Shown: positions 7,672 through 15,832 of the stretch, piece after piece | How positions within the stretch are numbered: the first letter of the stretch is position 1 | Layout: the number at the start of each line of letters is the position of its first letter | Assembly: GCA_028288025.1 (NCBI GenBank) | Contig: JAQBOM010000037.1 | Location: 1-64,000, forward strand | DNA from: Mucilaginibacter sp. | Lineage (GTDB): Bacteria; Bacteroidota; Bacteroidia; Sphingobacteriales; Sphingobacteriaceae | Direction: 5' to 3' | Length of the DNA: 64,000 nucleotides | Position numbers and translations under genes: made by a program | The notes under the pieces: model-generated | The model's database searches: none | Told to the model about the DNA's origin: nothing | Seen by the model: the letters and a program-made list of their open reading frames with translations, nothing else

Positions 7672-8331
7672 ATGAAAGGTATAGCTTTGATAGTAGTAGT
7701 TTTGATTTTATCATTTGATAAAAGTTTTTCATCATCAAATGTAGATCATTTTTTAATAACCGATAAGTTATGTAGTGTAAGTTCTAATACCCGAGTAAGA
7801 TGGGATCAGCAAAAAAAGGACTCGGGAGTTGTGGTTTTAAAAGAATCTTATCAGGATAAACTTGTTGTACTAAGGATGTATAACAAAAACGGATCTGTTT
7901 GGCTTTCATTTAAATTTACAGATGATTTTAATTCTAAGTTATTAAATCCGTTATCATTAAAAACTGACGACGGAATTTTGGTTTTTAAATGTGTAGGAGA
8001 GGATAAGAACTTTTACGCGGTGGTAGTTTCCCAAGACAAAAATCTTATTAAGTTTATAAAAAAGTCCGATTCGAATTTTTTATTTCAGACTTGGCAAAAG
8101 AGAATATTATCAGTGTTTTCAGTTGATTTTGATGGTAAAAAGAACCCGCTAAGGGAGCGGCCTTCTATCGGTTCTAAACAGTTACATTACAGGAATAATG
8201 ACTTTTATCATCCTGTGAGTATAAACGGCGACTGGCTAAAGGTTAAATCGAACGAAACCAATCAAACAGGTTGGATTAAATGGCGGGACAGTAAGGGCCA
8301 GATGTTAATAGATTTAATTGACGAAGCTTGA
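7672..8331 (+). CDS. Exported protein with C-terminal SH3-like domain
   Basis: 219 residues. Residues 1-21 are a signal peptide (MKGIALIVVVLILSFDKSFS). The middle is beta-rich with no recognised family. The last 70 residues (NPLRERPSIGSKQL ... INGDWLKVKSNETNQTGWIKWRDSKGQML) have the bacterial SH3-type pattern: 'lReRPs...', a 'gdWlkVk' strand and 'GWI+W'. This domain often binds cell-wall peptides, but the ligand here is unknown. It is noticeably AT-rich compared with its neighbours and sits between two REP-like repeats, so recent acquisition is possible. Confidence 0.65.
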   Translation: MKGIALIVVVLILSFDKSFSSSNVDHFLITDKLCSVSSNTRVRWDQQKKDSGVVVLKESYQDKLVVLRMYNKNGSVWLSFKFTDDFNSKLLNPLSLKTDDGILVFKCVGEDKNFYAVVVSQDKNLIKFIKKSDSNFLFQTWQKRILSVFSVDFDGKKNPLRERPSIGSKQLHYRNNDFYHPVSINGDWLKVKSNETNQTGWIKWRDSKGQMLIDLIDEA

Positions 8332-8344
8332 GATTCCCCCGAAG

Positions 8345-8405
8345 TCTGGCACGAATGCGGGGCAAAGGCAAGAGTTCAGAGTTCTTGTGGCCCCAAGAAA
8401 GGTAG
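8345..8405 (+). repeat. Diverged direct REP-like element
   Basis: Reads tctggcacgaatgcggggca, aaggcaagagttcagagtt, cttgtggcccc, aagaaaggta: the same order of blocks as the 6734 unit with several substitutions. It lies between the SH3-like gene and the convergent START gene. Confidence 0.65.
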
Positions 8406-8432
8406 TAATTTAAAAATCGGAAATAGAAGTAT

Positions 8433-9074
8433 TTACTGCACCACCGCCACCAACGAATTCCTATAAACCGGTTTTTGCAGTTGCTGCCGCATATTTTTAA
8501 ATATTTGCAGCGGCGCTTCGGTGGCAAACATATTTACCAGCCAGGAGGGTAGGGCGCCTACCGGGTCGACATGGATGGTGTATTCAATTTTGGTTTGGTC
8601 GTGGCTGATAGGGGTGAGCACCCATTTGCCTATAGAATTTTCGATCCTTACGATACCTTTTTTCACCGGCACCAAACCGGGGACGGCCGGGCCGTCGATG
8701 GTCACCACTTTGGTATCCGGGTTTTGGCTTACGGTTAAATGTGCCACAAAATCCCTGTTCGCGGCGGGCCAGGGCAGGCTCACTTCGGCATAATAGTACA
8801 GTTCGCCGGGCGAAACTTGTTTAACAACTGCGCTCTGCTTAACATGGTAAACCCATTCGGTTGAGGCATTTACATCCATTACTACTGCTACTACCTGCGC
8901 TGCCGTCGCGTTAAGCACCGTTTCAACTTTTATGGCTTTAACTTTTGAGTCGGACATTTGGCGGGAGTATATTTTTATTCCGTCCTTTTCAGTCCTCAGT
9001 TTCCATTCGCTTTGCGCGGATGCAGGGAGCAGCCTTAAAGTCAGCAGGAATGCGATAGGTAATAGTTTGCGCAT
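8433..9074 (-). CDS. Exported START/SRPBCC-fold protein
   Basis: 213 residues. Signal peptide at 1-20 (MRKLLPIAFLLTLRLLPASA). The mature chain has the START-like pattern: W..+.ekdGIKIYSR, a long helix-strand 'AAQVVAVVMDVNASTEWVYH', the central 'ELYYYAEVSLPWPAANRDFV' and a C-terminal helix (PSWLVNMFATEAPLQIFKNM). Bacterial START proteins of this length are presumed to bind lipid-like ligands; here probably in the periplasm. Downstream of the outer-membrane barrel gene but separated by a terminator-like hairpin, so separate transcription is likely. Confidence 0.78.
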   Translation of the reverse strand: MRKLLPIAFLLTLRLLPASAQSEWKLRTEKDGIKIYSRQMSDSKVKAIKVETVLNATAAQVVAVVMDVNASTEWVYHVKQSAVVKQVSPGELYYYAEVSLPWPAANRDFVAHLTVSQNPDTKVVTIDGPAVPGLVPVKKGIVRIENSIGKWVLTPISHDQTKIEYTIHVDPVGALPSWLVNMFATEAPLQIFKNMRQQLQKPVYRNSLVAVVQ

Positions 9075-9103
9075 GGTTGAATAGATTAGTATTTAATGAA
9101 GAA

Positions 9104-9133
9104 GACGAAAAAGGCCCTAAAACCTTTTTCGTC
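9104..9133 (-). terminator. Hairpin after the outer-membrane barrel gene
   Basis: Arms gacgaaaaagg (9104-9114) and cctttttcgtc (9123-9133) are perfectly complementary, with an 8-base loop. It lies between the stop of the barrel gene (9157) and the START gene, where transcription from the barrel gene would end. The following bases on the minus strand are pyrimidine-rich (ttcttc) but there is no long T run. Confidence 0.55.
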
Positions 9134-9156
9134 ATTTGTATTATTTTTGTAAAAAA

Positions 9157-9750
9157 TTACTTAGTCGCAAACGCGTAAGCTACACGCAGGCCGATAAAGT
9201 TTACGGTACTGTTGCTAACCATGCTGTTCAATTTGCTGGTGGCCTCATAGCGTACACCGGCATCGATAAAGCTTTTACCACCCAACGGGAACTGGTAGCC
9301 AACTTGCGGTGCGTAAACAAAGGCAGCGCTGTTATCGGCGCCCAATGCAGATTTGTTAAGCAGGAAAGCAGCGCCGGCTTCACCCTGGATATAGAAGTTA
9401 CCTGCGGGGAAGTATTTTAAACCCGCTTTTACCGGCAGCAATTGAATATCGGTGGCGGTAAGGCCGGTGCCGTTCAAATTCTTTTTACCGAAGAAGTTGT
9501 CGTAACCCGCGTTAACGGTAACAAATAACTGGTGTGGTAAAAGTGGGATATCGGCTTGCACCGAACCGCCCAGGTTCCAGTCGTGCGTGTTGTTCAATGT
9601 TCCTGTAGGGATACCTGCGTCAACGCCGACGCTTAAAATAATACCATTTGAAGTGGTGGTTTTTGTTGATGTTGATGATTGTGCGAATGCGCCTGATGCC
9701 AATCCGGCGAAGGCTAAAACAAGTGCTGAAATTTTGAATGTACTTTTCAT
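9157..9750 (-). CDS. Outer-membrane beta-barrel protein
   Basis: The chosen ATG at 9748-9750 gives 197 residues starting MKSTFKISALVLAFAGLASG with a clear signal peptide ending AFAQ; a longer frame upstream starts at a non-ATG codon and puts 33 unlikely residues before it. The mature chain alternates hydrophobic strands and ends with a barrel-like strand (NFIGLRVAYAFATK, aromatic/hydrophobic near the C-terminus). The pattern 'GVDAGIPTGTL...WNLGGSVQADIPL' is usual in Bacteroidota porin-like outer-membrane proteins of the small 8-stranded type. Ligand unknown. Confidence 0.75.
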   Translation of the reverse strand: MKSTFKISALVLAFAGLASGAFAQSSTSTKTTTSNGIILSVGVDAGIPTGTLNNTHDWNLGGSVQADIPLLPHQLFVTVNAGYDNFFGKKNLNGTGLTATDIQLLPVKAGLKYFPAGNFYIQGEAGAAFLLNKSALGADNSAAFVYAPQVGYQFPLGGKSFIDAGVRYEATSKLNSMVSNSTVNFIGLRVAYAFATK

Positions 9751-9953
9751 GATTTTGTATGTTAAATAAATTATTGTGTGTTTAAACAAGGGGCAAAGTA
9801 ACGGCAGAAAATAATGTGATAGTTTCATCCGAATGTCACAATTATTCAATCGTTTGATTAACAGCGATTTATTTTAACAAAATATTTGCCCCTTTTTAAA
9901 ATCATCATTTAAATGTCATTCTGATATGTTTCTTTTGTAATATTAGTAAATTT

Positions 9954-9974
9954 AGTTGACCAATATAGTCAACT
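9954..9974. promoter_or_regulatory. Perfect dyad AGTTGAC-N7-GTCAACT overlapping a promoter
   Basis: The seven-base arms are perfect, with a 7-base spacer (caatata). The dyad covers the -33 region (TTGAC at 9956-9960) and part of the spacer of a promoter whose -7 element TACATTTG lies at 9980-9987, upstream of the gene at 10009. A half site AGTTGAC recurs at 12975-12981 upstream of the marR gene (13055). This is the usual geometry of a repressor operator; the MarR protein encoded three genes along is the natural candidate. Confidence 0.6.
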
Positions 9975-9987
9975 TGGTTTACATTTG
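9956..9987 (+). promoter_or_regulatory. Promoter for the DUF5686 operon
   Basis: TTGAC at 9956-9960 and TACATTTG at 9980-9987 (TAnnTTTG consensus) are spaced 19 bases apart, as in Bacteroidota sigma-A promoters. The first gene starts at 10009, giving a very short leader of roughly 15 bases. Confidence 0.55.
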
Positions 9988-10008
9988 TTCCATCAATACA
10001 AAGAAATA

Positions 10009-10404
10009 ATGGAATCGGCTGTCATATCACAACAAACTGCAAACGCCCCGCTAACCGGATCGATCACCTTCCTGCCTGCCTATCAGCAACAGGCCTCTTT
10101 TACACCGCACAATTACACTATAAGTATCACAACGGCCGCGAAGAAAAAAAATACACCTATTAAATCAGCCGCAGATTTCGCGGTTAGTGCATTGGAGAAA
10201 GCATTAAAGCTAAACTTGCTTGGCGCCGATATCAATACCGAATACCTGGAGCTTACCGTCCGGGTGTATGCACAGGCAGCTGTGATATCTGCAAAACATT
10301 ATTTCAGGCTGTTTGCCACCAAAACTTTATCTCACAAAAATATCCTGGCCGGACTGTTCAGCAAGCTGCCACGGCATTACGCCTTTAAAAATCTCGCACA
10401 ATGA
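10009..10404 (+). CDS. Small unknown protein upstream of DUF5686
   Basis: 131 residues from ATG 10009 (MESAVISQQT); a longer frame begins at 9985 but would start inside the promoter region. No signal peptide, no recognised family. The middle has an Ala/Leu helix (AADFAVSALEKALKLNLLGA) and the C-terminal half is helical and basic. The stop overlaps the ATG of the DUF5686 gene (ATGA at 10401-10404), so they are translationally coupled. Its conserved-looking position suggests a role with the barrel protein, but none can be named. Confidence 0.55.
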   Translation: MESAVISQQTANAPLTGSITFLPAYQQQASFTPHNYTISITTAAKKKNTPIKSAADFAVSALEKALKLNLLGADINTEYLELTVRVYAQAAVISAKHYFRLFATKTLSHKNILAGLFSKLPRHYAFKNLAQ

Positions 10405-12956
10405 AAACAATTTTTACGCTCAACAGAATCCTCCTGGTGGTTATCTTATTAACCTTTACAGTAAGCGCCTTTGCACAAACCATAGTGGCCGGCACCATAA
10501 CCGATGCCAAAACAAAACAGCCGATGCCCTATGTAACGGTAGCATTTGCCGGCAGCACGCACGGGATAAGCACCGATAAGCAGGGTAAATACCAGTTGGT
10601 AACAAATGATAATTATAGCCATGTCCAGGTATCCTTCATCGGCTACAAAACCGTATTGAAAAATATCGAGCCCGGCAAAGCGCAGGTTATTAACGCTGCC
10701 CTTGCAGAAGACAGCCGCCTACTCGGCGAAGTGGTGGTCAAATCGGGGAAAAAAGCAAAATATCACAACAAAAACAATCCCGCTGTTGAACTGATCAGGC
10801 AGGTTATCGCGCACAAAGCGCAAAACCGCGTTGAAAGCTATAACTATGCCGAATACCGGCAATACGAGCTGATGAACTTTTACCTGAGCAACCTGTCGGA
10901 GAAATTTAGAAACAAACGCATCTTCAAAAATTACCAGTTCTTGTTCATGGAACAGGATTCAACTGCTATTGGCGGTAAAACCCTGCTGCCTGTATATATG
11001 GAGGAAAAACTGTCGGAGAATTACTACCGCAAAGCGCCCTACGCCAAAAAGCAGGTGATCGAGGCCAACAAGCAGGTTAAATACGACGAGCGCTTTATTG
11101 ATAACCAGGGCCTGAAGGCATATTTCAACCATATGTACCAGGATATTGATATTTATAATAACAACATACAGCTGATCTCCAACGAGCTGCTGAGCCCCAT
11201 TGCCGATCACGCGCCCGACTTTTATAAGTTTTTTATTACAGATACCATAAAAGACCAGGTGCCGAACCTGGTAGAGCTGAGCTTTACGCCCCGCAATAAC
11301 ACCGATATGCTTTTCGCCGGCAAATTATATGTCACCTTGGATGGCAATTACGCGGTAGAGCATGCACATTTAACCGTCAATAAAAACATCAATCTTAACT
11401 TTGTGCGCCAGCTGCAGGCCAATTTGTCGTTCGAAAAAAACAACGATGGCAAATATCACTTAAGCCAAAGCGACCTGAAAATGGAGTTTGCCCTGAGCAA
11501 AAATAAAGGCGGCGGCATATTTGGCGAGCGCAAGGTGATCGTGGACAGTTTCGTGGTTAACAGCGCGCGCCCCAAACAAACCTATGACGGCCCGGCCGAG
11601 GTTATGGCCATGAACGCCGAAAATAAAGACGACCGCTTCTGGCTCGTCAGCCGCCCCGATACACTTGCCGCGGCAAAGGCTGGCATCTATAAAAATATCG
11701 ACAGCCTGCAAACCATGCCGTCTTTCAGGCATACCATGAGCTGGGTAAACCTGCTGGTGGCGGGCTATAAAGATTTTGGCCCGTTTGAAATGGGGCCGGC
11801 AAGTACTTTTTACAGCTTTAACCCGGTAGAAGGTTTCCGCGCGCGCCTCGGCGGCCGCAGCACGCCCGAACTAAGCAAGCGCTACTATTTTGAAACCTAT
11901 GGCGCTTACGGAACACTGGACCAGCGGTTCAAATATTTTTTAAGCTCGACCTATTCGCTTAATAATAAGTCTATTTATTCCTTCCCGCAAAATTATATAC
12001 GCGCCAGCTACCAGCACGATACCAAGATCCCGGGCCAGGAGCTGCAGTTTGTGCAGGAGGATAACTTCCTGCTGTCGTTTAAAAGGGGAGCCAATGATAT
12101 GTGGCTGTATAACGATATCCTGCGCCTGGATTATGTGCATGAGTTTGACAGCCACTTTTCATACAAAGCGGGATTCAAAAAATGGGACCAAAGCCCCGCC
12201 GGCGGTTTGTATTTTTTAAACCTTGTCGGGAATAATTTTAATAATGTAAACACGGTGCATACCACCGAGTTGTCGCTCGAGCTGCGCTACGCGCCGCATG
12301 AGAGCTTTTACCAGGGCAAAATATACCGTGTGCCTATTGTTGATAACTACCCGATATTCACCCTGCGCTATAACGAGGGCATCAAGAACTTTTTTGGCGG
12401 AGGCTATAACTACCAGAGCGTAACCGGGAATATCAGCAAACGATTTTATCTGTCGCAATTAGGCTATACCGATGTGGTAACAGAAGGCGGTTATATTTTT
12501 GGACAGGTGCCTTTCCCATTAATGGACATCCACCATGCCAATCAAACTTATTCCTTACAGCTCGACTCGTATAACCTGATGAATTTCCAGGAATTTGTAA
12601 GCGACCATTACGCCAGCATCAATCTCGACCATAATTTCAATGGCTTTATTTTTAATAAGGTACCACTGCTCAAAAAGCTAAAACTGCGCGAAACGCTGGA
12701 CTTTAAAGCGCTGTGGGGCGGGGTAAGAAAAGAAAACAATCCCTCAACCGACCCTTCGTTGCTGCGGTTCCCGGTTAACAGCACCGGCGTAGCAACCACC
12801 TATGCGCTGAATGGTACGCCTTATATGGAAGGCAGCGTGGGTGTCGGCAACATTTTCAAATTGCTGCGGGTCGACCTGGTTAGGCGTTTCACTTACCTCG
12901 ATCATCCGGATGCACCAAAATGGGGCATAAGGGGACGTGTAAAATTTGATTTTTAA
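10401..12956 (+). CDS. DUF5686 outer-membrane protein with carboxypeptidase-regulatory-like domain
   Basis: 851 residues. Signal peptide 1-25 (ends SAFAQ). Residues about 28-115 form a carboxypeptidase D regulatory-like domain ('vaGtItDakTkqPmPYVTVAF...GisTDkqGkYqL...vSfIGYKt'). The rest is a DUF5686 region that ends in a series of amphipathic strands and a terminal barrel strand (GIRGRVKFDF, terminal Phe), consistent with an outer-membrane barrel. Members are widespread in Bacteroidota and are unassigned in function; a surface or export role is inferred. Coupled to the small upstream gene; the MarR gene follows 98 bases later. Confidence 0.85.
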   Translation: MKTIFTLNRILLVVILLTFTVSAFAQTIVAGTITDAKTKQPMPYVTVAFAGSTHGISTDKQGKYQLVTNDNYSHVQVSFIGYKTVLKNIEPGKAQVINAALAEDSRLLGEVVVKSGKKAKYHNKNNPAVELIRQVIAHKAQNRVESYNYAEYRQYELMNFYLSNLSEKFRNKRIFKNYQFLFMEQDSTAIGGKTLLPVYMEEKLSENYYRKAPYAKKQVIEANKQVKYDERFIDNQGLKAYFNHMYQDIDIYNNNIQLISNELLSPIADHAPDFYKFFITDTIKDQVPNLVELSFTPRNNTDMLFAGKLYVTLDGNYAVEHAHLTVNKNINLNFVRQLQANLSFEKNNDGKYHLSQSDLKMEFALSKNKGGGIFGERKVIVDSFVVNSARPKQTYDGPAEVMAMNAENKDDRFWLVSRPDTLAAAKAGIYKNIDSLQTMPSFRHTMSWVNLLVAGYKDFGPFEMGPASTFYSFNPVEGFRARLGGRSTPELSKRYYFETYGAYGTLDQRFKYFLSSTYSLNNKSIYSFPQNYIRASYQHDTKIPGQELQFVQEDNFLLSFKRGANDMWLYNDILRLDYVHEFDSHFSYKAGFKKWDQSPAGGLYFLNLVGNNFNNVNTVHTTELSLELRYAPHESFYQGKIYRVPIVDNYPIFTLRYNEGIKNFFGGGYNYQSVTGNISKRFYLSQLGYTDVVTEGGYIFGQVPFPLMDIHHANQTYSLQLDSYNLMNFQEFVSDHYASINLDHNFNGFIFNKVPLLKKLKLRETLDFKALWGGVRKENNPSTDPSLLRFPVNSTGVATTYALNGTPYMEGSVGVGNIFKLLRVDLVRRFTYLDHPDAPKWGIRGRVKFDF

Positions 12957-12974
12957 TTATATCTTCGTAAACTA

Positions 12975-12981
12975 AGTTGAC
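12975..12981. promoter_or_regulatory. AGTTGAC half site before marR
   Basis: This heptamer equals one arm of the perfect dyad at 9954-9974 and sits about 75 bases upstream of the marR start. The second arm is not preserved. It is weak evidence for autoregulation by the same repressor. Confidence 0.3.
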
Positions 12982-13054
12982 TAATTTTACGTTATAAGTT
13001 AGTGTAGCATAAATACTTAGTAATTATGTTACCCGATATTAAAAAATAAAAACA

Positions 13055-13510
13055 ATGCAACTCAAAGATTCACATAGAGTAACCTGTAAACTGGTTTACC
13101 TGTTAAAACGTTTCATGGACGAATGGAACGAAAAGAAGCTGTGTCGTGCGCATTATCCTGATTTTAATTATTCGCAGCTGCCATTATTTATGAGTATCGG
13201 CACGTCCGGTATTTCAAACAATGAGCTGGCCGACAAGCTTAACGTTTCTAAACAAGCCACCAGCAAGATCATAAAGGAGCTTGAGGCTATGAATATGGTA
13301 CGCAGCGAAAAAAGCCCTTCGGATGCGCGCGCAGTAATGCTATTCCTGACCCCCGATGGCGAAAAGTATTACCAATACGTAAAAACGCAGATAAACGACC
13401 TGGAAGAGCAATACAAAAAGCTCGTCGGCGCAAGAAACTACGAGATCGCGATCGATGTGATGATGAAGCTTATCAATTTCCACGAGAAGAACAATTGTAA
13501 CGCGGTTTGA
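13055..13510 (+). CDS. MarR family transcriptional regulator
   Basis: 151 residues, standard MarR length. The winged helix-turn-helix is evident at about 50-110: SIGTSGISNNELADKLNVSK, QATSKIIKELEAMNMVRSEK, then the wing SPSDARAVMLFLT with the typical D-x-R. The N- and C-terminal helices would form the dimer interface. MarR proteins bind palindromes with about 6-7 base arms, often overlapping their own promoter. The gene follows the DUF5686 operon, whose promoter carries a perfect dyad (9954-9974), suggesting it as target. The ligand is unknown. Confidence 0.88.
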   Translation: MQLKDSHRVTCKLVYLLKRFMDEWNEKKLCRAHYPDFNYSQLPLFMSIGTSGISNNELADKLNVSKQATSKIIKELEAMNMVRSEKSPSDARAVMLFLTPDGEKYYQYVKTQINDLEEQYKKLVGARNYEIAIDVMMKLINFHEKNNCNAV

Positions 13511-13519
13511 TCTCCTGAT

Positions 13520-14554
13520 TTATTGTGGTTGTTTATTGATCCCTTTGCCGGCAATGCGTTCGATATAGATTTTTAATGAATTGCCGTCCCACCCCGCCAG
13601 CCTTCCTTTCTGTAATAATATTGCCCCGCCATGCTCCGCCGATAGTGGGTAGCTAAAAACAAACGGCGCATGGTTAACCCGCCAGCCCTGAACCTGCCCA
13701 AACCGCAGCACATTAAAATATAGTGCTCCACCGTTTTGCGAAACCGTATAATAATCATCCGCGAAAGCGAGCAAATGCTGTAATACTGCCTTGTCTGGCG
13801 CTTGTTTTAGCAGCGCATTGTTTTTTTTGCGCATTTCATATGCAACAGGGTGTTTGGCATCATCCCAAATCGAGCTGTAGCCGGTATAATATTCGCTATC
13901 GGCCGCTGCAACAATATACCACAGCATGCAATTAAAAGGGGCAGGCGTAGTAAAATATCGTTTCTGCGCGATATGCTGAGCCTCGAGTGATGCCTCCGCC
14001 CGTTTGTTTATTTCAATTTTATTAAATGTCGCAAAACACAGGTAAAACACGCAGACGCCTATTGCGCCAAGCGCCCACCTTGCCCGGTATTTATAATTTG
14101 AGTGTTTTAATATCAGCACCAGGGTAGCCACCAACAGGCCAATGGTAAACAACGGGTCGGCCACAAAAAGCAGGTTGATAGAAAACCGCCGGTGACTGAA
14201 CGGCTCCAGCAAACCTGTGCCGTAACTGTTGCAAACATCAAGCATATCGTGCAGCGCCAACTGGAAGCAAAAGAAAAAAACCAGGAAAGGAAGGGATACG
14301 CCATGTTTACGATGTATCTGCCTAACGGCCAATGCAATGCCAACACCGACGGCCAGTGCAAACAACAACGAATGTGTAATGCCCCGGTGAAATAAAAAAG
14401 CCTGGTCGGCCGGTAAAAACAGGCTGCCAACCGTATCAATATCCGGCAAACTCTGCGACAATGCCCCCCAACACAGCGCTTTCTTACCCAGTTTTTTACC
14501 CAGCAGTATCTCACCTGCGCAAGCACCTAAAGTAATATGGGTAAGTGAATCCAT
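13520..14554 (-). CDS. YdjM/DUF457-like inner-membrane protein, putative metal-dependent hydrolase
   Basis: 344 residues. It begins MDSLTHITLGACAGEILLGK with the family's conserved D-S-x-T-H near the start, then PDIDTV (about 39-44) and FLFHRGITHSLLF (about 53-65), the His/Asp residues conserved in the YdjM/DUF457 metal-dependent hydrolase-like family. There are four or more transmembrane helices between residues 60 and 180, then a soluble C-terminal domain of about 150 residues. The enzymatic activity is predicted, not proven. The gene is convergent with marR, with the stops 9 bases apart. Confidence 0.82.
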   Translation of the reverse strand: MDSLTHITLGACAGEILLGKKLGKKALCWGALSQSLPDIDTVGSLFLPADQAFLFHRGITHSLLFALAVGVGIALAVRQIHRKHGVSLPFLVFFFCFQLALHDMLDVCNSYGTGLLEPFSHRRFSINLLFVADPLFTIGLLVATLVLILKHSNYKYRARWALGAIGVCVFYLCFATFNKIEINKRAEASLEAQHIAQKRYFTTPAPFNCMLWYIVAAADSEYYTGYSSIWDDAKHPVAYEMRKKNNALLKQAPDKAVLQHLLAFADDYYTVSQNGGALYFNVLRFGQVQGWRVNHAPFVFSYPLSAEHGGAILLQKGRLAGWDGNSLKIYIERIAGKGINKQPQ

Positions 14555-14624
14555 TGAAAGCCTTTGTATAGAATAGAAAGGATAAAGCTATCAAATGTTT
14601 GTACTTAAATAAAGCGGGTTTCAC

Positions 14625-14690
14625 GCTGAGCCCAGTCTGCCCTGAGTTTGTCGAAGGGAAGGGTGAGCGCAGAGGCTTTTACCGTATGCT
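14625..14690. repeat. Dispersed repeat with ccctgagtttgtcgaaggg
   Basis: A short copy of a repeat common in Bacteroidota genomes (ccctgagtttgtcgaaggg at about 14640-14658). It is noncoding and lies between ydjM-like and yceI-like genes. Confidence 0.45.
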
Positions 14691-14733
14691 ATGAGAAACC
14701 ACAATGACACCCCGGCGCTTTTTATAACGCAAA

Positions 14734-14768
14734 AAAAGAGCAACCACGAAACCGGTGGTTGCTCTTTT
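14734..14768 (-). terminator. Rho-independent terminator after the YceI gene
   Basis: Arms aaaagagcaaccac (14734-14747) and gtggttgctctttt (14755-14768) are perfect over 14 bases with a 7-base loop. On the minus strand the hairpin is followed by a T run (complement of 14731-14737). It lies 30 bases after the stop of the YceI gene. Confidence 0.85.
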
Positions 14769-14797
14769 AACTATGAAAAAACTACAATTATAAAAAC

Positions 14798-15370
14798 TTA
14801 TTGAGCTGGTGCAAACTCACCGTTAGCCCTGAAAGTAACCTCGTCGCTTAGCATTGTAGTGCCAAACTTGCTGCCAAAACCAAAGTCCGAACGTTTGATA
14901 ACGCCTGTAGCCTGAAAACCGGCATCCTGCTTACCTTGTGGGGTAGTAATAGTGCCGCGGTACCAAAGGTTAAATGAAACCGGTTTAGTAACGCCGTGTA
15001 ATGTTAAATTACCATCCAACTTATAATGGTTTGGTGAGGTTTTGGTAATGTTGGTGCTGGTAAAAGTAAGCGTAGGATAGTTGGCTGCGTCGAAAAAATC
15101 AGCCGATTTCAAATGGTTATCACGCTGGTCAACATCCGTATTAACAGAAGCAGTATTAGCGGTCAATTGAAATTTAGCATCGCTGAAATCAGGTTTTGCT
15201 GCTACGATAGTAGCCGAAAAGTTTTTAAACTCGCCATCAACGTCCGACACCATTAAGTGGGTTACGGTAAATTGTAGTTTTGAATGCATCCGGTCAACAT
15301 TCCACGTCGTCTGCGAAAAGGCTGCTGTGCTGAATAACGCTACAGCAATTAAAGTGATAATTTTTTTCAT
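14798..15370 (-). CDS. YceI family periplasmic lipid-binding-like protein
   Basis: 190 residues. Signal peptide 1-19 (MKKIITLIAVALFSTAAFSQ). The mature chain is a typical YceI domain: TTWNVDRMHSKLQFTVTHLM, VDGEFKNFSATI, 'DQRDNHLKSADFFDAANYPTL', 'GNLTLHGVTKPVSF', 'IKRSDFGFG'. The YceI fold is a lipocalin-like barrel that binds polyisoprenoid-type molecules in characterised members; ligand here unknown. A perfect TAACTTTG element lies upstream (15410-15417, minus strand) and a strong terminator follows, so it is a single-gene unit. Confidence 0.92.
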   Translation of the reverse strand: MKKIITLIAVALFSTAAFSQTTWNVDRMHSKLQFTVTHLMVSDVDGEFKNFSATIVAAKPDFSDAKFQLTANTASVNTDVDQRDNHLKSADFFDAANYPTLTFTSTNITKTSPNHYKLDGNLTLHGVTKPVSFNLWYRGTITTPQGKQDAGFQATGVIKRSDFGFGSKFGTTMLSDEVTFRANGEFAPAQ

Positions 15371-15409
15371 GATTGTTTTTTATTATGATTAATTCAATTC
15401 GATTTGTCA

Positions 15410-15417
15410 CAAAGTTA
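15410..15417 (-). promoter_or_regulatory. -7 element TAACTTTG for the YceI gene
   Basis: On the minus strand TAACTTTG (complement CAAAGTTA on plus) matches TAnnTTTG, 40 bases before the YceI start at 15370. No good TTTG -33 element is seen at the expected spacing. Confidence 0.45.
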
Positions 15418-15580
15418 GTACATAAACCCCACCGTATTTAAAAACACTTGTTTAAACATCTTTTTTGACAATAGAGTGATTTATCGTCACCTAAATCCTC
15501 TTCAAACGAGAGGATTTGAAAACCCTCTCTGCGTAAACCGGAAAGAGGGCGAACGTCAAAAAACATTTTGCTTCCCTCAA

Positions 15581-15660
15581 CCCTCTTTCCGGGCGATGGA
15601 AAGAGGGTGATCCAGCGAAGCGCAGTACCGATAGTCATCGGTAGGGTGAGTGAATCTACG
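15581..15660 (+). repeat. Dispersed intergenic repeat, copy 5
   Basis: Reads ccctctttccgggcgatgga, aagagggtgatccagcgaag, cgcagtaccgatagtcatcg, gtagggtgagtgaatctacg: the same block order as the copies near 3.7 and 5.8 kb, with a changed central palindrome. The whole of 15371-15770 is noncoding and also holds gactttactgac/ttccgac short-word repeats (15693-15775). Confidence 0.55.
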
Positions 15661-15770
15661 CCTTATATTTACGCCTTCACTTACTCGGGGTTCTATCTGA
15701 CTTCCGACCTCTTACCTCCTCTTTATTTCGGACTTTACTGACTTTTCCGACTTTACTGACTAATAAAGAC

Positions 15771-15801
15771 TTTGTCGCAATAAAAAAAACACCTACTTTT
15801 G
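15771..15801 (+). promoter_or_regulatory. Promoter of leucine dehydrogenase gene
   Basis: TTTG at 15771-15774 and TACTTTTG at 15794-15801, separated by 19 bases, match the Bacteroidota sigma-A consensus (TTTG-N19-TAnnTTTG) perfectly. The coding start at 15833 leaves a leader of about 25 bases. Confidence 0.75.
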
Positions 15802-15832
15802 TCCCAGCCAAAAACACTTCATTTTACTGTTG

